A stretch of 64,000 bases of DNA from Pseudoalteromonas citrea (GTDB lineage: Bacteria; Pseudomonadota; Gammaproteobacteria; Enterobacterales; Alteromonadaceae). The DNA lies in the NCBI RefSeq assembly GCF_000238375.3, contig NZ_AHBZ03000016.1, positions 62,001-126,000 on the forward strand. The letters are read 5' to 3'. Made by a program: the position numbers and the translations under genes. Under the pieces are notes generated by a model. That model did not search any database and was not told where the DNA came from. It saw nothing but the letters and a program-made list of their open reading frames with translations. Position 1 is the first letter of the stretch. Each line of letters opens with the position of its first letter. Of the stretch, positions 29,656 to 38,661 are shown in pieces.

Positions 29656-31125
29656 TTATAAACTCTGCGCGTAATGATAGAGTGACTTGAGTACATTTAA
29701 GTTTTTCTCATTACCATCATTTTCATGTACCAAGTTTTCAAGCGTTAACATAAAGTCTTCAGCTGAAATGGAAGGGTTATCTTCACCGTGCATCAGTTTA
29801 TTTTGGCAATATTTACGCCATGAATCGAGCTCTGAAGGGGAGAGTAGTTCAGGCCAGTTTCTTGCACGATACCGAAAGAGCATGGTAGTAAACTTAGCGT
29901 CTTCAAATTCAAGGTTCAGTGCACCAAGTGCACTTGGCTGAGCATCTCTGACAACTGCAAACTTTGCTTTGTCAGATTTACTAATAAAGCCATTATATAA
30001 CTGATAGTCAGGGTTAGTAGTCGCGCTAAAATCACCTTGCTCATTAAACACTTCTGCGACCTTGTCTCTTAGTTCAGGGTGCTCTTTCAGTACTTTTAAA
30101 TGGGTTAAACATTGTTCACGATCAATACCTAGCCGAGCTGCATTTTCAGGTAATAGTGTTTTTGCGGGTGCTAGAATAGGGCACTTATTTACATGAACTA
30201 GCTTTAAACCAACAGGTAAATCACCTTCAGCCATATCAACACGTTTGGTATACAAACGCTCTCTGAGTTCTGCAACTGACAAGTCGAGTAGGACTTGCGG
30301 GTTCTCTGTTAAGTTAAAACATACCACCGCATTTTTGTTACTCGGGTGAAAACTCATTGGCGCCACCCAGGTTGTACATCCTTGCGTAGCAGGAATTCGA
30401 GAAGAGGTGTGCACCAAAGGCTGCATGTTGAATACATCTATAATATCGAGTAATGCTTTTTTGTTACGCAGATTAAAAAAGAAATCAAACAGTTTGGGTT
30501 GTTTGGTTTTTATGAGTTTAGCTAAGTCAATTGTGGCTGTCACGTCGCTGAGTGCATCGTGTGCTGCGCCATGTTCAATGCCATTGGCAACTGTTAAATG
30601 TTCTAATTTAAAACTGGGCGTACCATCTTCTTTTAGTGGCCATTCAATGCCATCAGGGCGTAGTGCATAACACGCTCTTACTAAATCGATAATATCCCAA
30701 CGGCTATTGCCGTTTTGCCATTCGCGCTCGTATGGGTCATAAAAGTTTCTGTATAAGCTATATCGCGTGACTTCATCATCAAAACGAATGCTGTTGTAAC
30801 CTGCGACACATGTACCCGGGCGGCTAAATTGCGCATGAATTTTAGCCATAAACTCAGCTTCAATGAGACCGTGCTTTTGGGCATGTTGTGGCGTGATCCC
30901 TGTGATCAAACAAGCTTCAGGGTGAGGTAAATAATCGGGTGCCGGCTTACAGTATTCAATTAGCGGCTCACCAATAATATTAAGGTCGTAGTCGGTACGA
31001 ATTCCGGCAAACTGACTTGGCCTGTCTTTTTGAGGGGTTGCTCCAAACGTTTCATAATCGTGCCAATAGATACTTGGTGTATTCTCGTTGTTTTTTTGTG
31101 TGTCTTTACCGTTACTATTATTCAT
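29656..31125 (-). CDS. sbcB: Exodeoxyribonuclease I
   Basis: The 489-residue 3'-5' single-strand exonuclease has DEDD acids in WHDYETFG, NSIRFDDEV and HDALSDVTAT, and the SH3-like and C-terminal domains typical of ExoI. It acts in recombination and mismatch repair and binds SSB through its groove. The start is uncertain: about 15 non-conserved residues precede the conserved SIYWHDYE. No clear ribosome site is seen upstream. Confidence 0.96.
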   Translation of the reverse strand: MNNSNGKDTQKNNENTPSIYWHDYETFGATPQKDRPSQFAGIRTDYDLNIIGEPLIEYCKPAPDYLPHPEACLITGITPQHAQKHGLIEAEFMAKIHAQFSRPGTCVAGYNSIRFDDEVTRYSLYRNFYDPYEREWQNGNSRWDIIDLVRACYALRPDGIEWPLKEDGTPSFKLEHLTVANGIEHGAAHDALSDVTATIDLAKLIKTKQPKLFDFFFNLRNKKALLDIIDVFNMQPLVHTSSRIPATQGCTTWVAPMSFHPSNKNAVVCFNLTENPQVLLDLSVAELRERLYTKRVDMAEGDLPVGLKLVHVNKCPILAPAKTLLPENAARLGIDREQCLTHLKVLKEHPELRDKVAEVFNEQGDFSATTNPDYQLYNGFISKSDKAKFAVVRDAQPSALGALNLEFEDAKFTTMLFRYRARNWPELLSPSELDSWRKYCQNKLMHGEDNPSISAEDFMLTLENLVHENDGNEKNLNVLKSLYHYAQSL

Positions 31126-31342
31126 TAATTCAATGGCTTATAATTTATTTGTTGTTTGGCTAGTTTCTGCTGTTTCTCTAAATTACGCACAAGTGTGTAT
31201 ATGAAAAACTTTGCGTGTGTATAAAAATAAATGGCTCTTACTGATACAAACTGCGAAAGCTCGCAAACAAGACAGGCGACCCAATTACATTATCTCATAG
31301 AGACGGCCTGCGCGTAAAACGTAATAAAAACGGCTGTGTAAT

Positions 31343-32262
31343 TTGGCAGTATCGTTGTCGCTATTTAAGCAAGCCCGTGCCAAAGTATTTTGTATTGATG
31401 TGTGTGCGTATGCAGTAATGAGTAATCATACGCATATTGTGCTGTATGTAGATGATATAAAAGCTAAAAGATTGAGTGATAAAGCGATTATCATCAGATG
31501 GCATAAGCTATTTAAAGGCACCATACTGTCTCACAAGACCCTTCAAGGTGAGCGGTTAGACTCAGCCCAGCAATACTTTTTAAATAAAGACATTGAACAA
31601 TTTAGAGAACGCTTAGCGAGTATCAGTTGGTTTATGCGGGTACTGAATGAAAGCATCGCTCGAAAAGCGAATAAAGAAGATAACTGTACAGGTCGATTTT
31701 ATTCGCTGCCATCCATGGCGCTCACCCTGCGGGCTGCCTAACGGCATTCAAATTAATTCCTTATTAATTTGTGGGAAGGGTGCTTTAAATCACAAGCTTT
31801 ACTTGATGAAGCTGCACTGGCAGCCTGTATGGCGTATGTTGATTTGAACCCAATCAGAGCAAAATGGCTAATACACCCGAAACCTCAGACTACACGAGCG
31901 TTAAAACTCGTTGTGAGCATGCCAAAGAAGGCAAGCAACCTAAACAATTGGCGCGTTTTGCAGGCAGCCCCCGAAAGCACATGCCCAAAGGTTTACCGTT
32001 TGAATTAAAGTCATACTTAGAATTAGTAGAATTAACCGACGGATGTATGAGAGCAGATAAGCGAGGCTACATCAGCCCAGTTAACTCCCCAATTTTAGAC
32101 AGGCTCAACATAGCCCCTGAAAACTGGTTAAAACTCACCACGCAATTTACTAAAGTATTTCACGGCGCAGTAGGGCGGCCTCAAAAGCTTGATAATTATT
32201 GTGCAAGCCTAGAAATTAAACGGCGGGCTAATTATAAGCAATGTGAAAGGCTACTGGCTTAA
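31343..32262 (+). pseudogene. RAYT/Y1-type transposase-like gene, degraded
   Basis: Stretches of a REP-associated tyrosine-transposase-like protein are recognisable: FCIDVCAYAVMSNHTHIVL (with the HxH metal motif), ISWFMRVLNESIARKANKED, and later [20 protein letters not shown] and [11 protein letters not shown]. Three lesions are visible. The first roughly 50 codons are missing. A 72-bp insertion (about 31700-31771) brings an in-frame TAA, and one base is lost in an A-run near 31863, shifting the frame to the last part ([14 protein letters not shown] onward, to 32262). The gene is dead as read. Confidence 0.85.
31700..31771 (+). repeat. 72-bp insertion inside the RAYT-like pseudogene
   Basis: The family sequence should run from CTGRF directly into WEGxFKSQ. 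Here 72 bp intervene between the Phe and Trp codons, keeping frame but adding a stop. The insert includes a GC-rich first half (CCATCCATGGCGCTCACC) and an AT-rich palindrome (AATTAAT/ATTAATT, around 31751-31769). ATTT occurs at both edges and could be a target duplication. It may be a small dispersed repeat. Confidence 0.6.
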
Positions 32263-33052
32263 TTTTTCGACCATCAAGGTAATCTCTAGATAAAAAATAC
32301 ATCATAGCGTGGCGGCTTAGCCATGCCTTATTACTGGGCATGAGTTCAGTTTTTCTCTATTTTGGAGCTTATAGCGCATTTACTTGATTTGATTTTACTA
32401 ACCAAGTGATATTTCAGATTGAACGCGGCTTATTTCTTGGTATTATTTTTAGAGTGGGTGTCGTCTTAATCCGTTGTAAAAAACAACCTAGCGGGTTAGT
32501 TATGGCTTGACAGTCAATAAGCGTCCATATATGTCATTGCTAATTTGAAAATTGAATTAATACCCCTTTAGCACGTGTTTCATCTTGCTCAATGGTTGAT
32601 GATCTTAAGTAGGCACCTGTGCGCAAGTTGTTCATGATAGAAATAGCTTATCTTAAATAGTATTTGGTGCTTAGTGGACTATAAAAACACTTAATTTTCG
32701 ACAGTCAACATAAGGAACACCTTTCAGCACCAAACCATATGAACGAGCTTCGAGAAGGTAGCCTTATGTAGTTAAGCAAAAACAAGTCTGCGGGGCTAAA
32801 TGTCACTTGCAGTGAGCTGTTTTGATCCTGGCTCTGATCATTGACTGATAACTCACCTATGAAGATTTACGAGCATCGCTTAAAAAATATTTGAATAGAT
32901 ATTTATTTCACAGCCTTGATGCGTTATCTTCTTGATATAAATTTGTTAAAAAAATAACATCGGCAAATTTATATCAAGAGTTGGCAGTCAGAATTTTTCT
33001 GCAACCCTTAACACTTCTAGAAATAAAATATTTAAATTAAGGAAAATTTAAG
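32263..33052. other. 790-bp intergenic stretch, mostly unrecognised
   Basis: No intact gene is seen. A short frame from about 32340 reads like a hydrophobic protein but is broken by TGA after 15 codons. The only clear structure is the inverted repeat at 32930-32979. AT-rich sequence and broken frames suggest decayed accessory DNA. Confidence 0.5.
32930..32979. repeat. 16-bp perfect inverted repeat upstream of a broken secreted-protein gene
   Basis: TCTTGATATAAATTTG (32930-32945) is exactly complementary to CAAATTTATATCAAGA (32964-32979), with an 18-bp spacer. It ends 73 bp upstream of the ATG at 33053. It could be an operator for that gene or a remnant transposon end. There is no T-run of the terminator type. 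Confidence 0.6.
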
Positions 33053-33343
33053 ATGTTTATTATCAACACTTTAAAGTGGTGTGCACTTTTTATATGCACA
33101 GCCAGTTCATTTCAGCTTCAAGCACACAAACAAATCAGAAACTAGTTGAACCACTTAGATACATACACGGGGATTACGTTTAAAATAAATGTAAAGTACG
33201 ATCTCAACTTTAAGAAAGGCGAAATATCTGTTTCAAGAAATGAGCTAAATTCTGAGCATATATTGTCAGATAGCCCCTATCTTGAACAAGTTGAGTTACT
33301 CCACCCCAATTACAAGCTGAATACGGATATAAACTATGCTTAA
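33053..33343 (+). pseudogene. Small secreted-protein gene interrupted by an in-frame amber codon
   Basis: An ATG at 33053 with AAGGA upstream opens a 30-codon frame whose product looks like a signal peptide (hydrophobic core CALFICTASSF, QLQA cleavage). It is then stopped by TAG at 33143-33145. The same frame continues with 65 codons of protein-like sequence (KINVKYDLNFKKGEISVSRN) to TAA at 33343, overlapping the next gene's start by 8 bp. It looks like a 96-codon exported protein disabled by one nonsense change. No family was recognised. The overlap suggests an operon with the lipoprotein gene. Confidence 0.6.
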
Positions 33344-34466
33344 TCGAATTGTGATTACCTCACTATGCTTTTTCTTCCTGTCGGCTTGTGGTGCTGATAG
33401 TGACGGTAATGTGGAAGAGCAGGACAAGACACGAATAGAAGAAATGTTGGATTTGGAGTTTGATGACCATGACTATTCCGCTGTGGGCATAAAAGTTGAT
33501 ATTCCAGTTAAAACAGTCTCATTAATACCCGTCGATGCCCACTTTATTTCCGGTCCGAGCAGAGTCATGGCTGATAACGGTGATCGTGTTTTTTCTGGAG
33601 CTGAAACAGGACTGACCATATTCAGTCTGAACACTAATGGTTTATTTGACAGTGTTATTACAGAACATTCGGGCCTACCAGGAAACTACTTGGCAAATAT
33701 AAAGATGATGCCCCCCTACTATGGTGGGCAAAGCGCAACAAATATTCAAGTATATACGCTTACAGAGCAAGGGTTTGAGCCTTACTATGAGTACTCACCC
33801 TCTCCAAGACAAATGTCTTATATTAATTTTGAAGTGATGCAGAGTTGCTTTTACTGGGTCATTCGAAGTGAAAGTGGAAGAGATAGCAGAATTGAATCCT
33901 GGTGTCCCAACCAGAATACTAGCCATCCGAATCTAGCGTATCACTATCCACAGAGGGTTCAAAAAATACAAGTAATCAATGATCAATACTTGGCGGTATC
34001 AGGTGATGGGCCTGAAAAGGGTTTTTACCTCAATTTATTTAGACCAGAAGACGGTCTATTGACATTATTGGATCAGAAAAAGCTGAAAGAAGTGGGGGGG
34101 GGATTGGATTTTGCTTATCATGATGGCCTACTATTCTTCCATACTAGTGATGAAGTAGTATATTTTGACATACGTCAAGGCAAGCTTGATAACATGCGTC
34201 TGCTACACAACACGTACCCAGATATAGATGGTTACCATCTTACTGAAGCTCCAGGAGGGGTTATTTTAGTGAATAACCGCCAGGTTTATCGCTATTTCTT
34301 TGAGGGTCAAAAGCCAGTACGTGTAGTCACGGCCGAACTACAAAATTCTGCAGATACAGTCCATGTATTTAAAGACTGGGTGCTCATTAATCTGGATGAT
34401 CCGCCTATGCCTGATCAAGCTGGAGTTCAAGAGCTACAAGTATTTCTCTTGTCTGATTTAGAATAG
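33336..34466 (+). CDS. Hypothetical lipoprotein, possible beta-propeller
   Basis: The 376-residue protein has a lipoprotein signal peptide with lipobox LSAC (Cys about 18) followed by an acidic linker. The rest is rich in beta-forming, weakly repeating stretches such as FYLNLFRPEDGLLTLLDQKK and LLFFHTSDEVVYFDIRQGKL. These recall YncE/WD-type propellers, but I could not assign a family. Its start overlaps the end of the amber-interrupted gene. A run of nine G (34094-34102) encodes Val-Gly-Gly-Gly in frame; slippage here would truncate the protein. It is flanked by transposase remnants. Confidence 0.7.
   Translation: MLNRIVITSLCFFFLSACGADSDGNVEEQDKTRIEEMLDLEFDDHDYSAVGIKVDIPVKTVSLIPVDAHFISGPSRVMADNGDRVFSGAETGLTIFSLNTNGLFDSVITEHSGLPGNYLANIKMMPPYYGGQSATNIQVYTLTEQGFEPYYEYSPSPRQMSYINFEVMQSCFYWVIRSESGRDSRIESWCPNQNTSHPNLAYHYPQRVQKIQVINDQYLAVSGDGPEKGFYLNLFRPEDGLLTLLDQKKLKEVGGGLDFAYHDGLLFFHTSDEVVYFDIRQGKLDNMRLLHNTYPDIDGYHLTEAPGGVILVNNRQVYRYFFEGQKPVRVVTAELQNSADTVHVFKDWVLINLDDPPMPDQAGVQELQVFLLSDLE
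34094..34102 (+). repeat. G9 homopolymer inside the lipoprotein gene
   Basis: Nine consecutive G bases lie at about two thirds of the coding length. The gene is in frame at G9. Runs of this length are a typical substrate for slipped-strand phase variation and also a common sequencing-error site. Confidence 0.9.
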
Positions 34467-34562
34467 TGGAATAAACCTTTACCTATTTATGGTTTGAGTA
34501 AGCCTAATAAGCAATATTAAGCATGTCCAGAGTTTCGGTAAAAGGCCTTATCTATAAAGGCT

Positions 34563-34602
34563 GCAAGCTAACCCTAGTTTTTCAAAACTAGGGTTAGCTT
34601 GC
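34563..34602. repeat. 19-bp perfect palindrome with 2-nt loop
   Basis: The arms 34563-34581 and 34584-34602 are exactly complementary (beginning GCAAGCTAACCC) and enclose TC. TTTG follows on the plus strand, so it could terminate the lipoprotein transcript ending at 34466. It shares the core CCCTAGTT with the larger palindrome 200 bp downstream, which suggests a related repeat family. Confidence 0.8.
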
Positions 34603-34777
34603 TTTGTATACAGTTCTGTTTAGGTGTACTTAAAATGAACTACATTTCCTGATACTCTTTGAGGCACTGATATCGTAGTGTTAGTTTGCTTGGCATGTAG
34701 TGAGGTAGCGTGCTCAGGGACTTATAATAGGGGGGTATTTTCTACATCTAATCAGTATAACCAAATTATTATGACAG

Positions 34778-34875
34778 CCATCTTTAATTATTCAGAAAGT
34801 TATTCCCTAGTTCTAAGTAGAAGTGCACCACTTCTACTTAGAACTAGGGAATAAAAAACAGTCAATTAAAGATGG
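34778..34875. repeat. Nested 98-nt palindrome next to the IS110-family fragment
   Basis: The outer arms CCATCTTTAATT (34778-34789) and AATTAAAGATGG (34864-34875) are perfect. Inside, after 10- and 9-nt unpaired segments, a perfect 26-bp hairpin pairs 34800-34825 with 34829-34854 around the 3-nt loop CAC. It would fold as stem, internal loop, long stem. It may be a MITE-like element or part of an insertion-sequence end. Confidence 0.85.
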
Positions 34876-34941
34876 GTGATGAGATGGACACTCCCAAATC
34901 GGCGTCAATGCGCCAAACTAATGGTGTGTTTATAACGATAG

Positions 34942-35307
34942 TTAGTAGGAGCAGCCATCAGGAATAACGTTAGTATATTAAGCATCGATTTAGCAAAAAA
35001 TGTATTTCAACTTCTTGGAATTGATGAACACGGAAAATCTTGTTTCTCAAAGCGGGTTTCCAGAGTAAAACTCCATGAAATAATCCTTAATTTACCGCCT
35101 TGTGAAGTCGTTATGGAGGCTTGTTCGTCCTCTCACTACTGGGGCAGAGCATGTTTAAATTCTGGTCATCAAGTTAATTTAATTCCTGCACAACATGTCA
35201 CCCCATTTTTACGTGGTAACAAAAATGATAAGAATGATTGTTTGGCAGTATATGAAGCGAGTAGAAGGCTTAGCATTCGCTTTGTTCCCGTTAAAAGTGA
35301 ACAGTAA
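34942..35307 (+). pseudogene. IS110-family transposase fragment (N-terminal DEDD domain)
   Basis: The frame contains the IS110 RuvC-like opening SILSIDLAKNVFQLLGID, the second acidic block VVMEACSSSHYWGR and the third region GNKNDKNDCLAVYEAS. It then ends at a TAA at 35307, well before the C-terminal serine-containing domain. No ATG, GTG or TTG occurs between the upstream stop (34939) and the homology; where MNNVS would be expected the codon is AGG (34960). The fragment is therefore without a start and C-terminally truncated. Confidence 0.85.
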
Positions 35308-35397
35308 AAGCTGGGAAGTCCAGACCGTTGTTCTAAAGCATGTATGAAAACTATGAGTATATAAATAGCGTAACCGTGTAATCTGATCTCCATCAAC

Positions 35398-35426
35398 AAA
35401 AAACCCCGTATACACGGGGTTTTTTT
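35398..35426. terminator. Bidirectional terminator at the asnS 3' end
   Basis: AAAAAACCCCGT and ACGGGGTTTTTT pair perfectly, with A and T runs on both flanks. It lies 21 bases beyond the asnS stop and insulates asnS from the IS110 remnant. Confidence 0.9.
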
Positions 35427-35447
35427 ATATTATACAAGCTTTACTTA

Positions 35448-36845
35448 TTAGTAAGTTGCACTGCCTTTGGTACGAGGGAAGGCGATAACATCACGCACGT
35501 TGCCCATACCTGTTACATAAGCAACTAGGCGTTCAAAGCCTAAGCCAAAGCCAGAATGGGGTACTGAACCGTATTTACGTAAATCGCGGTACCAGCTGTA
35601 GTCTTCTTTGTTTAAGCCCATCTCTTCTAGGCGAGCGTCAAGTACGTCTAGGCGTTCTTCACGCTGAGAACCACCAATGATCTCACCAATGCCAGGTGCA
35701 ACAACATCCATTGCTGCCACTGTTTTACCGTCTTCATTTTGACGCATGTAGAATGCTTTAATGTCACGCGGGTAGTTTTTAATTACTACCGGTGCTTTAA
35801 AGTGTTCTTCAGCTAAATAACGCTCATGTTCAGACTGTAAGTCAACACCCCATTCAACTGGGAACTCGAACTTTTTACCACATTGCTCAAGAATGGTGAT
35901 CGCATCAGTGTAATCAACCTGTGCAAAGTCTTTTTCTACAAACTCTTCTAGGCGAGTGATGGCTGTTTTTTCAATGCGCTGTGCAAAGAATTCCATATCA
36001 TCACGACGCTCAGTTAATACAGCATTAAATACATACTTCAGCATGCTTTCAGCAAGGTTTGCAACGTCGTCTAAGTCAGCAAAAGCAACTTCAGGCTCTA
36101 CCATCCAAAACTCAGCCAGATGGCGAGATGTATTTGAATTCTCGGCTCTGAATGTTGGTCCGAATGTATAGATTTTTGACATCGCACTTGCGTATGTTTC
36201 GCCATTTAATTGGCCTGATACTGTTAAGAATGCTTCTTTACCGAAGAAGTCTTCACTGTAATCAACATCGCCTTTGTCTGTGCGAGGTAGGTTATTCATG
36301 TCAAGCGTTGATACGCGGAACATTTCGCCAGCACCTTCACAATCACTTGCCGTGATAATAGGGGTACTGATCCACATATAACCTTGTTCGTGGAAGAAAC
36401 GGTGTAGCGCTTGAGACAAACAGTTACGAACACGTGTCACTGCGCCCATTACATTTGTACGTGGACGTAAGTGTGCATGCTCACGAAGGTATTCAATACT
36501 GTGACGCTTTGCAGACATCGGATACGTGTCTGGGTTTTCTACCCAACCAAGTACTTCAACCGTGTTTGCTTGGATCTCGAAAGATTGTCCGTTACCTTCT
36601 GATTTAACTAAAACGCCAGTTACTTTTACAGAACACCCTGCAGTTAAACTTGTAACTTCGTCATAATTATTGAGCGAATTCGGCACAACAGCTTGAATAG
36701 GGTCAAAACAAGAACCGTCATGGACGGCTAAGAAAGAAATACCTGCTTTTGAATCGCGGCGTGTACGGATCCAACCTTTAACTGTTACTTGGCTGTCTAC
36801 CGCAACGGTGCCTTTTAGTAGCTCCGTTATCGCTATGTGGCTCAT
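35448..36845 (-). CDS. asnS: Asparaginyl-tRNA synthetase
   Basis: The start is set at 36845 ([10 protein letters not shown]), with GGAG seven bases upstream; a GTG six bases further upstream overlaps that site. At 465 residues the length matches AsnS. An OB-fold anticodon domain ([19 protein letters not shown]) is followed by the class II catalytic core. Its motifs are [20 protein letters not shown] (motif 2) and [15 protein letters not shown] (motif 3). It charges tRNA-Asn with asparagine. Confidence 0.98.
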   Translation of the reverse strand: MSHIAITELLKGTVAVDSQVTVKGWIRTRRDSKAGISFLAVHDGSCFDPIQAVVPNSLNNYDEVTSLTAGCSVKVTGVLVKSEGNGQSFEIQANTVEVLGWVENPDTYPMSAKRHSIEYLREHAHLRPRTNVMGAVTRVRNCLSQALHRFFHEQGYMWISTPIITASDCEGAGEMFRVSTLDMNNLPRTDKGDVDYSEDFFGKEAFLTVSGQLNGETYASAMSKIYTFGPTFRAENSNTSRHLAEFWMVEPEVAFADLDDVANLAESMLKYVFNAVLTERRDDMEFFAQRIEKTAITRLEEFVEKDFAQVDYTDAITILEQCGKKFEFPVEWGVDLQSEHERYLAEEHFKAPVVIKNYPRDIKAFYMRQNEDGKTVAAMDVVAPGIGEIIGGSQREERLDVLDARLEEMGLNKEDYSWYRDLRKYGSVPHSGFGLGFERLVAYVTGMGNVRDVIAFPRTKGSATY

Positions 36846-37154
36846 CTTCACTCCAATGATATAAGTTACCTAATAATTAATCGAGTGTGCCCGCGTTCAT
36901 TCGCAGGCACATAAACCATATCTTACCTTTGATACGGCAATAAAAAAACCGCCAAGAGCAACTCTTTTGCAACTTGTTCCATTTTTGTTGTAATTCACCT
37001 AGCTTCAGCATTTGTTTGTGTGTATTTTGTACTGTTAGGCGTGTTTTAATTTGCCGTACAGCTATAGTTCATGATTATTCATAAAATTTATGGCATTATG
37101 CTGGCAATAATACTCACTTTATTTGCTCATGAGCTTAGGTAATAACAATTGTCG
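36846..37154. other. 309-bp intergenic region between divergent asnS and the ATPase gene
   Basis: Both genes must have promoters here. Apart from AT-rich -10-like hexamers, I see no convincing operator, structured RNA or gene. Confidence 0.4.
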
Positions 37155-37589
37155 ATGAAACAAGTTTTTATCCTTAGAGGTTTGCCGGGAAGCGGCAAAA
37201 GCCATTATGCTGAATCTCTGTCTGATGAGATGGTTGCAGGTGACGAAAGCCAGTTTTTTATCTGTTCGACCGATGACTATTTCTATAATGAAGACGGTGA
37301 ATATCACTTTCAAAAATTCAAATTACCGCAATATCATAACTTAAATTTGGCACGGTTTATTAACGCGTTGGCGGAAGGGATCCCATTGGTGATTGTAGAT
37401 AACACCAATATTCGTAAATGGGAATTCGTCGCTTATAGCACGGCAGCAACCGCAATGGGTTATCAGGTAAAAGAAGTGATCGTTGGGGAAGTGAAAGATA
37501 AATCTCTACAGCATTTATATGCTAAACGTAATACACATGGTATTGCGCTAAAAACCATTAGTAAAATGGCATATATGTTTGAGTGGTAA
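37155..37589 (+). CDS. Small P-loop ATPase/kinase (AAA_33, N4BP2-like)
   Basis: The ATG at 37155 (MKQVFILRGLPGSGKSHYAE) is preferred over a TTG two codons upstream. The 144-residue protein has the Walker A GLPGSGKS at its N terminus, CSTDDYFY as the probable nucleoside/phosphoacceptor region, and VIVDNTNIRKWE, typical of polynucleotide-kinase-like P-loop proteins related to NEDD4-binding protein 2. The lid arginines fall in AKRNTHG. The substrate is unknown; RNA or nucleoside phosphorylation is possible. It is monocistronic, with its own terminator. Confidence 0.82.
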   Translation: MKQVFILRGLPGSGKSHYAESLSDEMVAGDESQFFICSTDDYFYNEDGEYHFQKFKLPQYHNLNLARFINALAEGIPLVIVDNTNIRKWEFVAYSTAATAMGYQVKEVIVGEVKDKSLQHLYAKRNTHGIALKTISKMAYMFEW

Positions 37590-37607
37590 CTCAACGTTTT
37601 GTGATAG

Positions 37608-37636
37608 AAAAGCCAACACAAACTGTGTTGGCTTTT
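37608..37636 (+). terminator. Terminator of the P-loop ATPase gene
   Basis: AAAAGCCAACACA and TGTGTTGGCTTTTT form a perfect 13-bp stem with a 3-nt loop and T run, 18 bases after the stop. The A/T flanks also allow use by the convergent DUF1963 gene. Confidence 0.9.
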
Positions 37637-37675
37637 TAGTATAAAAATACTTACTGCACTATATTCATTAGCGGG

Positions 37676-38461
37676 TTAAGTACACTCGTAAATTACCTGT
37701 GCATCACTGAAGTCAGATTGAATTAAATCTTTTTTAGGCACATGAAGATACAGCGAACCATCACCAACTGCGTTTTCTATGTTTAAGTAATCCAGTTGAA
37801 GTACTAACATCATTTCGTCTTCACTAAATGGTTCTTGTACCGCCAGAGAATATCCGCCAATTTTACTATATGCCGATAAGCTATCGAATTTTTCAATGAC
37901 TTCTTCAAAGTCACGGTCAGTCATTTTATGTTCTGTTTGGATTTTTTCTAATAGATCCGAAACGGTGTCACACTCTGGGATACTAATAGCGGTGTCGTTG
38001 CCTGAGTTACCAAAATCATTTTGTGTCTTGAATCGAAGTTGCTGTGTCGGTGTAGCTAAGTATTCATCTTCTGCGATTTCATCAAGGAATGCGAAATCTG
38101 ATAGCGGGGTGTCTAGCATTTGTTCTGGGGAAATAAATTGGATAACCGCTGATTCATAGATTGTACAGTCATCACTTTCGCTAAACACCTGCAAAATCCC
38201 TGCTGTTGGAAACCCGTCAAGCTTTGGGAGTTCGCTGAAATTGATCTGCGCAATAAGGTACATTGGTTTTTTATTGTATTTACCAACGGGGTAGTTCATG
38301 GTTTTCGGAATAAAAGGTTTTCCACAAAATTTCGATGTACGAAGATCCAACGTATCATCTCGCAATTGACAATCAAGAGATGTCATTTCGATTCTGATGG
38401 CCTGCTTTTTGATTTTGTCAAATTCCGCGCTATATGTTGAGAGTAATTCAGATAAAGTCAT
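37676..38461 (-). CDS. DUF1963 (YwqG family) protein
   Basis: The 261-residue cytoplasmic protein has the YwqG-type pattern CGKPFIPKTMNYPVG, MYLIAQINFSELP and GILQVFSESDD, then a C-terminal segment GDGSLYLHVPKKDLIQSDF. The biochemical role of this family is not known; members are often found near toxin-immunity loci or alone. Here the gene is isolated, between a P-loop ATPase and ogt. Confidence 0.85.
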   Translation of the reverse strand: MTLSELLSTYSAEFDKIKKQAIRIEMTSLDCQLRDDTLDLRTSKFCGKPFIPKTMNYPVGKYNKKPMYLIAQINFSELPKLDGFPTAGILQVFSESDDCTIYESAVIQFISPEQMLDTPLSDFAFLDEIAEDEYLATPTQQLRFKTQNDFGNSGNDTAISIPECDTVSDLLEKIQTEHKMTDRDFEEVIEKFDSLSAYSKIGGYSLAVQEPFSEDEMMLVLQLDYLNIENAVGDGSLYLHVPKKDLIQSDFSDAQVIYECT

Positions 38462-38661
38462 TACTATATTCCTTTAAAATACCTGGAGTTTACGTGGTTA
38501 TATATAACCATAAGTTCTATATTATAACATAGATTATCTGGTAGACGGTGAGGCTGTTAAATTATTTAGTTGAATTCAATGAGTTATTGTAGGTAGTTTA
38601 TTCTTCAGGTTGCACTTTGAGTTGTCAATTGGAGTACTATTTTAGTGAGATCAGTAAGTAT

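Noticed and set aside
32340-32520. Hydrophobic frame that could be a small membrane-protein gene
   Set aside because: It is interrupted by TGA after 15 codons, lacks a ribosome site and matches nothing known to me.
34778-34875. Calling the nested palindrome an IS110 bridge RNA
   Set aside because: Bridge RNAs have shorter, imperfect stems with guide-bearing internal loops. A perfect 26-bp stem is atypical, and the element borders are unknown.
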